Source: Vairimorpha ceranae
Taxonomy: Eukaryota > Microsporidia > Nosematidae
Reading direction: 5' to 3'
Length of the DNA stretch: 12,027 nucleotides
Assembly: GCF_000988165.1 (NCBI RefSeq)
Contig: NW_020169396.1
Location: forward strand, 1 to 12,027
Below are positions 1 to 7,628 of this stretch, in pieces. The position numbers and the translations under genes were made by a program. Every line of letters starts with the position of its first letter. The first letter of the stretch is position 1. The notes below the pieces were generated by a model. It had not been told where the DNA came from and made no database searches. It saw nothing but the letters and a program-made list of their open reading frames with translations.

Positions 1-529
1 TATAATTAATAGCACATAATTTAGTATATATATTAAATTGTGTAAAAGTAAGAGAAAATATCTGAAAATTTTATATTACACCAATAAACTTAGTAAAGTT
101 TTATTTTAATTATTTCAAAATAACTAAATTTTTCGCAACATAGATATTACGTTTCTTTAAAAAAATCTTAAAGTAGTATTAAAATTATTAATAGTATATA
201 TTAAAAATATAAATAACAATTGATAAAATAAAGGATAAATACTGACATTTTCCTTAGAGGTATTGTCCTATAATAAATTTTATTTTTAAAATGATTTATT
301 TCTCTTATCAGAAGTGATATTATGCCAGACTGAGGTGATCTTTATTTATGGTAATTTTTTAATTTAATGTATGTCAAGTGTCGAAGCTTTTGACATTTTA
401 TAATATTGGCTTTAATAAAAGATTTCACCATAAATACAAACATAACATTGATTTTTATACTCAATGTAAGATTCATAACTTAATCACTGGATTCTCCACT
501 TATTAAACTAACAAATATTTTGAATGCAC
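1..529. other. AT-rich intergenic stretch without a gene
   Basis: I see no open frame of useful length, no recognisable transposon motif and no RNA gene here. The stretch lies 3' of the minus-strand gene that ends at 530. Its only structure of note is the short inverted repeat at 371-396, listed separately. Confidence 0.5.
371..396. repeat. Short inverted repeat downstream of the 125-aa gene
   Basis: ATGTCAA at 371-377 is the exact reverse complement of TTGACAT at 390-396, with a 12-base loop. It lies about 130 bases beyond the stop of the minus-strand gene at 530, so it could sit in or near the 3' end of its transcript. In DNA this AT-rich a 7-bp stem can arise by chance, and no function is claimed. 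Confidence 0.25.
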
Positions 530-907
530 TTAAAAAACTGAGGCCATCAAATACCAAAAAACGAGGGATATTATAATTAATACTTGAATATATTTATACC
601 ATGCAGCGTCAAATACAGTGAGTACGTAAAGTGCAAGGGAAATTAATATTATAAAAGAAATTATTTGTAACGTTATCGAATGTTTCTTTATAAAATTTTT
701 AAATCTTTTAATTGTCGACAAATCATCGTGTTGAGATGGTGGGGTTTGTATTCTAATGCCCGTAATTAAGTCATTCTCAACTTGGGTAAAATGACCCGTT
801 GAATTTCTAATACCATCATTGTTTGTTTCGACATCTAAAGGGAAAGATAATGTTACAGACTCATGTGTATAAGCTAAAACATTTAAAAAAAAAACAATTG
901 CAAACAT
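530..907 (-). CDS. Small predicted signal-peptide/two-TM membrane protein, unknown function
   Basis: I do not recognise this 125-residue protein. Residues 1-14 form a short hydrophobic signal-like segment (MFAIVFFLNVLAYT). Residues 15-75 are polar, with one possible N-glycosylation site (NST, 35-37). Two strongly hydrophobic stretches, about 77-99 and 106-124, look like a membrane hairpin at the C terminus. The segment between the signal and the first membrane stretch would face the ER lumen or cell exterior. The start is supported by CTTACCCC ending one base before the ATG, the same octamer that precedes the minus-strand gene at 4072-4440. The frame is intact and intronless, with about 1.5 kb of gene-free DNA upstream. 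It resembles the lineage-specific secreted or membrane proteins common in microsporidia, which is inference from architecture. That it is a real gene is fairly likely; its function is unknown. Confidence 0.68.
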   Translation of the reverse strand: MFAIVFFLNVLAYTHESVTLSFPLDVETNNDGIRNSTGHFTQVENDLITGIRIQTPPSQHDDLSTIKRFKNFIKKHSITLQIISFIILISLALYVLTVFDAAWYKYIQVLIIISLVFWYLMASVF

Positions 908-908
908 A

Positions 909-916
909 GGGGTAAG
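909..916 (-). promoter_or_regulatory. CTTACCCC start-proximal motif
   Basis: On the coding (minus) strand this reads CTTACCCC and ends one base before the ATG at 907-905. The identical octamer precedes the gene at 4072-4440, and a CCCCC run precedes the gene at 10376. C-rich motifs touching the start codon are established as transcription-start signals in several microsporidia and imply a 5' leader of only a few bases. Confidence 0.65.
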
Positions 917-2440
917 TTGAACCAGTTATTTATAATTTTGAAAAAGTAATTATCCTTTTTGATCATGTATTTTTAAAAAAAATTTTAAAAATATAATTGT
1001 TAATTAGTTATTTTATTTTTTTAAGATTTGAAATAATCAAGTAAAATAATAAAAAAATAATTTTGATAAAAATTCTATTTTTAATTTTTGTACAGTTGTA
1101 ATTTGTGGGTGTATATGTAAGTAACTTTAAAAAATATATTTTTAACAAATTTTAACTTCAAAAATTTTTAAATAATTTACAAATTATTCGATTATGATCG
1201 ATTAAAGTTTAATTAACTGTAAAAATATGTTTAGAACAAAAGTGATATAAAATCTCCTTTTTAAAAGGGCAGCGTATGATAGCAGTTTTAAAAAGTAGTA
1301 TAATATCTACTGTTAAATAAATAAATCAAGTAATTAAAATAAGAATACAGCTTAAAAATAGAAAGTATAAAGATCAATTTATAAAAACATTAGTTTATAA
1401 TTTTTGAATTTTTTTTAATCTTTGAACAAATCATATTGTAAATTATTTAATACAGTTTTTTAATTTTTAAATGTTAATATGCTCGTTGAATAAAAAAATG
1501 GGTTTATACATAAAAATTATTTAAAGATGTTTCTCAAAATATATTAATGTGGTAACCTCGAATGAGGTGACCAAAACAAAAGTATTGCTTCAAGAGGTAG
1601 CAAATAAAAGTGTGTTTGTTGTAGCTAATATTTTTATTATTTCTATTATTTATCTAAGTAAATGCTTTGACGTACTGTCCTTCTCTTTTTTCATTCATTT
1701 TGTATGTGTATACTTCTTTTAAAATTTTTTGTGTATATAAAATAAAATTTAGAAGTTCATTTTAAAAAAGTTTTTATAAAAAGAGAAAAATATAAAAAAA
1801 TATGTGGTGAACATCAAATTAAATCTGGCCTATTTGAAAGAACACTATAAAATGACTTTATTTCTGCAATTCTAAATTTTTTACAAAAAAAAGCTTATTT
1901 TATGTTCACAATCTAGAAAATCAACTTACTTTAAATTGGAACATTTGCATAAAACATAAACATATCTTAAAATCAAAAATAAAAATTTATATCAAAATTC
2001 AAGCATTAAACGACTTAAATATAAATTTAATTAATTAAGCTTTTCTTTACTTCGTTACAATATAAAAATTCTAAAGAATTAAATTTGACATAAAAACGTC
2101 GTTAAGTAAATTTATATTAAAGTATAATTAAGAATTTGATACTAATAATTTAAACGCCGTTACGACTAAAAACAAATATTTCCTATATTAATTACAAACA
2201 TATTATTAAGAGCTCTAAAATATTTAAAGTAAAAAAACATAAATACAGTCTAAATCCAAGCATTGTTTAAAGATAATATCTTGGTGTATGTAGCAACTAA
2301 GCAATTTTAATTTATACAAATATTTTTAATTTATAAAGAATCCTCGATGTTGAATTAGTAATATTTCGAAAGCGACTTTGAAAGCCTGTATGTATACCAT
2401 AAAAGTTTTAAAAGACTAAAACAATAATAGGTCAAAAAAA
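917..2440. other. 1.5-kb gene-free AT-rich region
   Basis: Both strands are full of stops and poly-A/T runs. I found no reading frame with a recognisable motif, no C-rich start motif and no tRNA-like fold. The only distinct structure is the hairpin at 1551-1572. Old transposon debris decayed beyond recognition would look like this. Confidence 0.5.
1551..1572. repeat. GC-rich hairpin in AT-rich spacer
   Basis: GGTAACCTC (1551-1559), the loop GAAT, then GAGGTGACC (1564-1572) can pair as a 9-bp stem with a single A-G mismatch. The stem is mostly G/C in a region near 80% A/T, so chance is less likely than for the AT palindromes nearby. No gene or transposon end that would explain it is recognisable. 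Confidence 0.4.
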
Positions 2441-2483
2441 GCAAAAGAACATGTTTTTAAATGTCATCCCTTTTTTTAAAAAA
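2441..2483 (+). repeat. Left terminal inverted repeat of Merlin copy 1
   Basis: Starting with GCAAAA, this segment matches the reverse complement of 3838-3881. The first six bases are identical, the next seven are poorly conserved, and then there is a strong block around AATGTCATCCC (2460-2470) followed by T- and A-runs. The mixed-base core makes the match more than an AT-rich coincidence. Confidence 0.6.
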
Positions 2484-3066
2484 CTCCCTTATTTTAAAAT
2501 TTTACAAACAGAAGAAGAATATGCTCAAATTTAAGGAGGTTTTAAAACTTGAATAATAGCTAAAGAATACATAAAATGCAAAGAAAACATAAAGTTAAGT
2601 ACATATAACAAGGTTATTTTTAAAACAAGTATTTGTAAAGCACGCTATAGTATTTTAAAAAATACAGTTTTTGCAAAGAATAAAATGATGCAAAAGCTTT
2701 ATTAAAGGTTATAGAACTCTTTTTAAGTAGTTTGCATGATAGATTTATATCAGTAATTACAGGGCCTCCCAATGCAACGATTCCCCGGATAATATTGCTT
2801 TTCAATAAAATAAGAATATTTTATTAGGAATGCAGGAGATATTCTCTTAGGTGGTAAAAAAAACATAGTCGAAATAGATGAAAGTAGGTTCTGCAAGCAA
2901 AAATGCAATAAGGGACATCACGTAGAAGGAGAGTGGGTTTTCGGAGCTGTGGAACGAGAAACAAGAAACATATTATTTATGTTTGTAACAATAAAAACTA
3001 AACTAATTTTAGATAAAATAACTTTTACCCGAATTCATTAAATACTATTATATATTCGGATTGTTG

Positions 3067-3071
3067 GAAAG
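3067..3071. repeat. Left target-site duplication GAAAG
   Basis: GAAAG lies immediately before the TG that begins the nested insert and is repeated at 3401-3405. With one copy and the insert taken away, the transposase frame reads straight through from DCWK to AYC, which shows the repeat was made by the insertion. Confidence 0.7.
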
Positions 3072-3400
3072 TGGCGTGCTTGCCAGGAATTGTGCCTATG
3101 GCAAGAAAGCATTTAATGATGTTACGGGAAGATTCGTAAATTCCCAAGTTAAAATTGTTTTTGTTATAATAAGTTTAATTTGTATATATGTTGCGGTGAC
3201 TAAAAGATGTGCGGTGATTAGAACCATTTTTACTCATATTTTTTAATTAATTTTCTTATTTATATTTATGTTAAACTAATAAACATAATTGTTTTAAGAA
3301 ATAAACCAATACCTAAATTAAATCACTAATATGTGACGTTTAAAATTAAAAAATAAATTTTTTGTTCATTATAAAAATGTGGTATGAGAATTATAAAACA
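3072..3400. mobile_element. 329-bp nested insert, probably a solo LTR
   Basis: The segment begins TG, ends CA and is flanked by a 5-bp direct repeat, the standard signature of a solo LTR left after recombination between the two LTRs of a retrotransposon. It separates the Trp of DCWK from the following AYCDLG in the transposase. It contains AATAAA-type signals and a TATATAT run but no credible gene; a 61-codon open frame starting at 3061 straddles the boundary and is accidental. It shows no obvious similarity to the 107-bp LTR at 11298-11404, so it would belong to another family. A short TIR element is the alternative, but the two ends do not form an inverted repeat beyond the terminal dinucleotides. 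Confidence 0.6.
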
Positions 3401-3405
3401 GAAAG
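3401..3405. repeat. Right target-site duplication GAAAG
   Basis: This is the second copy of the GAAAG at 3067-3071. Transposase coding resumes within it (codons K-A-Y). Confidence 0.7.
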
Positions 3406-3837
3406 CTTATTGTGATTTAGGAAAATACTATAAACAACATAACACTGTTTATCATTTTAAAGAATTTGTAAATACTGAAAATTCAGTAAAAATTCATACT
3501 AATACTATTGAAGGTATTGGGTAGCTGTTAAAAAAGATGTATCTTTTAGATGTAGAACATTCTCTCGTATTAGAATATATTTGTTACGTTTTATGTTAAA
3601 AAGAAATAAGAATAATGAGACAAAGTTAATTTCGCATCTAAATTTTTCCCTGGAGCAATAATATGAATAAAAAAATTATTCAAAAATTAAATATTTTTTT
3701 TGATTAAACACTATTTAAATTTATTAAAAAGTACTCAAAATAACAATTACTGTTTGTTTAGTAACTCAAATTTTTTTTTAAAAAATTTTAAATAGTTAAC
3801 ACAACAACCTGTTCATTAAAAATTAAAAAAATGAATA

Positions 3838-3881
3838 TTTTTTTAAAAAAGGGAATGTCATTAAAAAACGGGATTTTTTGC
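3838..3881 (-). repeat. Right terminal inverted repeat of Merlin copy 1
   Basis: Read on the minus strand from 3881 it starts GCAAAA and contains AATGACATTCCC followed by T- and A-runs, matching the left repeat with a few substitutions and single-base gaps. It lies about 180 bases after the end of the transposase relic. Confidence 0.6.
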
Positions 3882-3960
3882 TTAATTTCCTCCAATAGAA
3901 TATAACACGAAAAATGAACAAGATTATTTATATGTTATTGATGATCACTAAGCAAATAAG

Positions 3961-3976
3961 ATGACAATATTGTCAT
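3961..3976. repeat. 16-bp perfect palindrome
   Basis: ATGACAATATTGTCAT equals its own reverse complement. It lies about 95 bases beyond the stop codon of the minus-strand gene at 4072-4440 and 19 bases from a second inverted repeat. Its role is unknown; it may belong to the 3' end of that gene's transcript or be a protein-binding site. Confidence 0.45.
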
Positions 3977-3995
3977 TAATAAATTTTTAACTACA

Positions 3996-4017
3996 ATACA
4001 AATATCAATATTTGTAT
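3996..4017. repeat. 9-bp stem, 4-base loop inverted repeat
   Basis: ATACAAATA (3996-4004), the loop TCAA and TATTTGTAT (4009-4017) pair perfectly. It lies about 55 bases 3' of the stop codon of the minus-strand gene at 4072. Together with the palindrome at 3961 it forms a pair of hairpins where the transcript end would be expected. Confidence 0.45.
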
Positions 4018-4071
4018 ACATCTCAAGATAATTAAGATTTGTTAAATAAAAAGCTTATTTTAAATTTTTAT

Positions 4072-4440
4072 TCAAACCCGTGACCGTACAACCGGCCTAC
4101 ATTCCCAAAACCTATACATTAAAAGACAAAGAATAAAAAAAATTATATCTGCCAGCAAAATAGCACTAAAAAAATACATAGTTAAGTTACGACCGCAGCA
4201 CAGTGAAAATCCAATGCAAAATGCAGAAACTAAGCCAACAACTACAAATAAAAAACAGTACACGTACATAACACCTCTATTACAAAAAATGTCTATTCTT
4301 GGCTCATACATTAAGGCTTGTGTTCGAACAGCAGCGTCAGTTTGATCAATCCTTTTAATATGATCTTCTAATCCTCCTTTAATAGTTCCTTTAAGTATAC
4401 TTAGTAGCGTAAATATTATTGAAAACTGGCTTAACTTCAT
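4072..4440 (-). CDS. Small predicted signal-peptide/two-TM membrane protein, unknown function
   Basis: I do not recognise this 122-residue protein. Residues 1-16 are a hydrophobic signal-like start, residues 17-55 a polar, charged segment (GLEDHIKRIDQTDAAVRT), and two long hydrophobic stretches at about 57-82 and 87-109 would form a membrane hairpin, ending in a short basic tail (RPVVRSRV). Five cysteines lie in or near the membrane segments. The start is supported by CTTACCCC three bases before the ATG, exactly the octamer preceding the gene at 530-907. The overall plan (signal, short luminal part, two C-terminal membrane spans) also matches that protein, though I see no clear residue-level similarity. 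The intact frame stands between two dead Merlin transposons, arguing for selection or recent origin. Its function is unknown. Confidence 0.68.
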   Translation of the reverse strand: MKLSQFSIIFTLLSILKGTIKGGLEDHIKRIDQTDAAVRTQALMYEPRIDIFCNRGVMYVYCFLFVVVGLVSAFCIGFSLCCGRNLTMYFFSAILLADIIFFILCLLMYRFWECRPVVRSRV

Positions 4441-4443
4441 GTT

Positions 4444-4451
4444 GGGGTAAG
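4444..4451 (-). promoter_or_regulatory. CTTACCCC start-proximal motif
   Basis: On the coding strand CTTACCCC ends three bases before the ATG at 4440-4438. It is identical to the octamer before the 530-907 gene. Its mixed sequence in very AT-rich DNA and equivalent position make coincidence unlikely. Confidence 0.65.
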
Positions 4452-4994
4452 CATAAAGATTTTAAATTTTAATTAATTAAACACCATTTTTGTAAAATTT
4501 TTTAAAAAAGCCGCAAAAGTAATTTTCTAAAATTATAACATTTAATACAAATTTAAATAAAATAATACCTTACAATAAAACAATTTAATTACTGACAACC
4601 TTTTGAATATTTTTAATTAAAATAATTGTAATTAATAAGAATTTTAACAGTATTTCACATTCAAACAGATTTCTATTTACACAATGATACTAGTCATTTT
4701 ATTGTTTAAATATCTTTATTTAGGCATATTGTTTATATGTTTTAAGTTCAGTTCTATAGCTAATTAGGAGAATTTTAACCAGTTCTGCATGCTTTTTGAT
4801 ATACACCGTTTTAAAAAAATTTTACCTTTATTTTAAAAATTGAAAACAAAAGAAAATGTAAAGTATTTAAAACATAGTTTTTTCTTCTTTTCAGACATTT
4901 TTAAAAAATAAGTGGACAATTATTTTTTAATGTATTTAATAAACAAATCGATGTACTTATTTCGCAATTAATTAATTTATTTTTCAATTTTCTT
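4452..4994. other. AT-rich spacer without a gene
   Basis: No open frame, start motif or recognisable transposon segment is visible. The part close to 4995 may still belong to the 3' end of the minus-strand Merlin copy. I could not find a convincing inverted repeat matching the other Merlin copy here. Confidence 0.45.
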
Positions 4995-5850
4995 TTAAGT
5001 ATGAAAAAGAGAAAGTACTAATAATTTAGACAATTTAGGACATCTATCGTTCCTAAATAGTATAAATCTTAAAAGGTGAAAATCAATTAACCTAGAAGTT
5101 TTACATTTTACAGGAAATTTTCTCTTTACAACAGACCAATTTCCTTCTAGGCTATTTGTATGTATGCATGCTACCATCTGCGCTATATCTAACAAATTCT
5201 TTTGAATGATTTACAGTACAATGCTTATAAAAATGATTACCTAAATTTCGGTAGGCATTCCAACAGTCAGAACACACAACAGAATTTTTGTCTATTGACT
5301 TAAAAATAATCTCTTCTAAAACTTCCCTACTTTTTCTTTCAACCGGAACTAATAGTATATTTCTTGTAACCCATTCTACAGCACCAAAAACCCAGATTCC
5401 CTCAACAGAATGCCCTCAATTATACTTACGCCTTTTAAATTTGCTTTTATTTGTTTTAATAATTTCCCTTCTCCTCATAAAGATAAGTTTTTAACATAAT
5501 TACCAAATATGAACTTTTTATTAAATTTATTTATCATTAAAGACAAAGATGTTACAGAAATAGAAGCAATACTCCTAATCAGGTTTACAGAAACATTATT
5601 TAGAAACATATAAATAATTTAAAAAAAAGTAAGGTAAGATACTTTTAAGTCTTGAAAAAAAGTATTTTTAAAAATATTATATCTGTATTTACAAATTTCG
5701 TCAGTGCAAATAACATAATTATTAGTAGATAAAACAATTGTTTCTCCACATCTTAAACATCCCTTAGCTATTATAATGTCTCTAAAAAAATCAAAAATAT
5801 TTAAATATTCTTCTTCGTATGCAATATTTAAAAATAAGGATAAAATTTTT
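4995..5850 (-). pseudogene. Merlin/IS1595-type transposase, copy 2, broken
   Basis: Reading leftward from about 5850, an open segment (stop at 5621-5619) encodes an N-terminal zinc ribbon with all four cysteines (CLRC at about 5758-5747, then CTDEIC). A degraded stretch follows, then the catalytic core. The first catalytic Asp is Asn here (AAT, plus positions 5449-5451) and the adjacent Glu is Lys. TGA at 5418-5416 interrupts the core, followed by VEGIWVFGAVEWVTRNI, CSDCWNAYRNLG (second Asp at 5268-5266), HSKEFV and, after a frameshift, HTNSLEG (Glu at 5147-5145). The frameshift is a 4-bp tandem duplication, TGTATGTA on the plus strand at 5157-5164. It is the same family as copy 1 but clearly diverged, in opposite orientation and catalytically dead. 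Its upstream edge runs into the probable gypsy LTR at about 5860. Confidence 0.8.
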
Positions 5851-5859
5851 TTAAAACAG

Positions 5860-5928
5860 TGTATATCGAAAATCGTGCAACACAGGTTAAATTGACTTAA
5901 ATAATTATATTTATGTTTTGTTCCAACA
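5860..5928 (+). repeat. Probable eroded 5' LTR of gypsy copy A
   Basis: The 3' end, ATAATTATAT followed by TGTTCCAACA (5919-5928), matches the end of the intact LTR at 11298-11404. The proposed start TGTATATCG at 5860 aligns only loosely with TGTAGGAACA, and about 35-40 internal bases seem to be missing. The right edge is secure; the left edge is a guess. Confidence 0.45.
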
Positions 5929-5930
5929 TT

Positions 5931-5941
5931 TAGCGATGAAC
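5931..5941 (+). other. Relic primer-binding site, gypsy copy A
   Basis: TAGCGATGAAC lies two bases after the LTR end. It corresponds to TGGTGACGAAC at 11407-11417 in copy B, with three transitions. The loss of the initial TGG, which should pair with a tRNA CCA end, would impair priming. Confidence 0.5.
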
Positions 5942-5978
5942 AATAAAGTTGTTTTTATTTTCAGAAATAAGGAAAAGT

Positions 5979-6570
5979 ATGGCATACACAGTTAGTGAAG
6001 AAGTTGTTGAAGATAAGAAGGTTAAATGAATACAGCGAGGGAAAGTTGTTATTAACATTTAGATTGTTTTTTAGGAAAGATATTAAAGATTAAATGATAG
6101 CTCAGCTTGTTGGTCTATAGCTGAATGAACTACTGATGCGATTTGAGGTGAGATTTTAAGCAATATTATGCTTAAAATAAGTTTAGAAAGGCTGGCAGCT
6201 CTTAATTATGCGGGGATCGATACTAAACAAGTTGAATATAATGGCAGCGTTAGCAAGAAAGGAAATGTTTTAGAGCAAGTGTTAATAGCCTTTGCACAAC
6301 ATGGACTGCTGAATAAACTGACAAATATCGTGCTTATTAATAATAAAAAAGGTGGGCATACATAAACTTATATTTATAATGCGATGAGAAATATTAACAT
6401 TACAAATAAACAATTGTGGGTCCTAGCAAGGCCCTAAAATGATATAATAGGAATTTATACAGTAAGAATTAACGATGGTACGCAAAAACAAAGTTTTTAT
6501 AAAGATGAGATGCTTTGTTTGCAATAAACAGAGACATATTGTTACCCAATGCAAATATAACTCTTTTTAG
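5979..6570 (+). pseudogene. gag-like region with CCHC zinc knuckle, copy A
   Basis: This occupies the nucleocapsid position of the element and should bind the element RNA. Up to 6346 it is close to identical with copy B (11455-11821), but in several shifted frames. A 65-codon open stretch at 6168-6365 includes GNVLEQVLIAFAQHGLLN, shared with copy B. Near the end lies CFVCNKQRHIVTQC (codons 6511-6552), a CX2CX4HX4C knuckle, followed by a TAG at 6568-6570. No full-length gag frame survives. Confidence 0.65.
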
Positions 6571-6729
6571 AAAAAAGAAAATAATATTAGGCAGGTTAAT
6601 GAATCCGACAGAATTTAAAAGAGTCGGTCGGGTGAGAAATAGAAGGAAGTAGAGGAAGAGTTTGATAAATTTATTTTAATTCTTTTTTGAAAACATAGAT
6701 GTTAGAGGGGCAGCAGTAAAGAAAGCATC

Positions 6730-6960
6730 TTTTTTTGAGGAGTTTAAATTTTAATACTTTAATAGACACAGGGGCTGAAGTCAATCTGATCAGACTAGAA
6801 TATTTACCAGCAGGTACAACGTTCAAAAAAATCGAGTATACAGTTATAAGCTGTAAATAGATCGGTACTTGGGTCCTTGAGCAAGATATTCTTGAATTTA
6901 AAGTTAGATAGCTATGTGTTTAGGGACAAACTTTTTGTTACAAGATACATTAAAATATTT
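6730..6960 (+). pseudogene. Retrotransposon aspartic protease segment
   Basis: The frame from about 6753 reads NTLIDTGAEVNLIRLEYL, with the active-site D-T-G at 6765-6773 and hydrophobic residues before it as in retropepsins. The frame continues to a TAG in ISCK-stop near 6860. It lies between the gag knuckle and the reverse transcriptase, where a gypsy protease belongs. It is too short and interrupted to be functional. Confidence 0.65.
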
Positions 6961-7180
6961 TGTATTATAGGATGTAAGCTTTTTAACAAATAAAAAATTT
7001 TATTAAATTTTGTCAAGGAAGGGGTATTCTATTGAATCTTTGAAAATTAGTTAGAAAAGTATTGTGAAATTTTTTTAGTGAAACAGAATATTTTAAACCC
7101 ATTATGGCGCAACTTTACAAGTTGGGGAACAAAAAGAAAAAATTTTTGAGAATGTTAAAAAGTAAATATAATTAAAAATA

Positions 7181-7628
7181 ATTAGTCCAATTGAGAGCTT
7201 GTAAAAAAGTTAAGTGATTTTAGTACAAAAGAAGGACGAGGGAAGCAGACTGTGTATCGACTATAGGAGAATGAACGGTGTTACAGTAAAGGATGCACAC
7301 CCAATACTTAAAGTTGATGAATTTCTAGATGCATTAGAGGGAACAATTTATTTTACGAAACTAGATTTTGAATCATGATACCATCAAATTGGCATATGTC
7401 CACATTATATGAAAAGCGGCCTTTGCATGCAGACAAGGCTTATTCGGGTTTACAAAAATGCCTTTTGGCCTGGTAACGTTTCAAAAAAACAATGAATAAT
7501 ATTTTAAAAAAGATATTTGTTTAAGTTTGTAATAGATTATATGGATGACATAGTGATATATAATAAATGGCAAATTAACGTAAAAGACATGTGAGTCTAG
7601 TTCCAAATAAATTAAAGATAGTTGGCTA
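7181..7628 (+). pseudogene. Reverse transcriptase, fingers and palm, broken
   Basis: The segment begins with ISPIESL (7181), VILVQKKDEGSRLCIDYRRMN and then DAHPILKVDEFLDAL. The catalytic block YFTKLDF follows (first Asp codon 7364-7366). TGA at 7376-7378 interrupts it just before YHQIGI. After a frameshift near 7430-7480 comes VIDYMDDIVIYNK with the YMDD box at 7538-7549. All three catalytic aspartates are still encoded, but in different frames and behind stops. This is the strongest evidence for the reverse-transcribing nature of the element. The domain is then cut by the foreign segment that starts near 7629. Confidence 0.82.

Larger units (their letters stand above)
2508..3660 (+). pseudogene. 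Merlin/IS1595-type transposase, broken and interrupted
   Basis: The product would cut and rejoin the transposon ends. Near 2508-2680 is an N-terminal zinc-ribbon segment with stops and two of four metal cysteines gone; its KEYIKC lines up with the intact KGCLRC of the minus-strand copy. The catalytic core follows: NIVEIDESRF at about 2862-2891 (first Asp codon 2877-2879), then VEGEWVFGAVERETRNI. A frameshift near 3040 leads to YSDCW (second Asp codon 3059-3061). After the nested insert the frame resumes with AYCDLGKYYKQH, HFKEFVN and HTNTIEG (acidic residue codon 3510-3512), a TAG stop at 3522-3524, and a C-terminal tail to about 3660. The order and spacing of these motifs identify the family. 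All catalytic acidic positions survive, but several stops, at least one frameshift and the insert make it a dead gene. Confidence 0.8.
2441..3881 (+). mobile_element. Decayed Merlin/IS1595-type DNA transposon, copy 1
   Basis: Imperfect terminal inverted repeats (2441-2483 and 3838-3881) bracket a broken transposase of the Merlin/IS1595 (ISXO2-like) type. Removing the 329-bp nested insert and its duplicated 5 bp leaves about 1.1 kb of native element, a plausible size for a small cut-and-paste transposon. I cannot see a convincing target-site duplication outside the inverted repeats, so the outer limits may be off by several bases. A second, more diverged relative lies on the opposite strand at 4995-5850. 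Confidence 0.7.

Noticed and set aside
300..345. Possible box C/D snoRNA-like motifs (GTGATAT, CTGA, GGTGATC)
   Set aside because: The motifs are short, the spacing is poor, no terminal stem is visible, and such words are expected by chance.
1990..2130. Loose inverted and direct repeats around ATATAAATTTA
   Set aside because: The matches are almost pure A/T and are expected at this composition.
2620..2805. 61-codon minus-strand open frame
   Set aside because: It lies antisense to the zinc-ribbon part of the Merlin transposase relic and has no start motif or recognisable feature.
3061..3246. 61-codon plus-strand open frame
   Set aside because: It starts within the transposase and runs across the insertion boundary into the solo-LTR-like insert, so it is accidental.
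5288..5494. 68-codon plus-strand open frame
   Set aside because: It is antisense to the second Merlin transposase, whose minus-strand reading is clearly the meaningful one.
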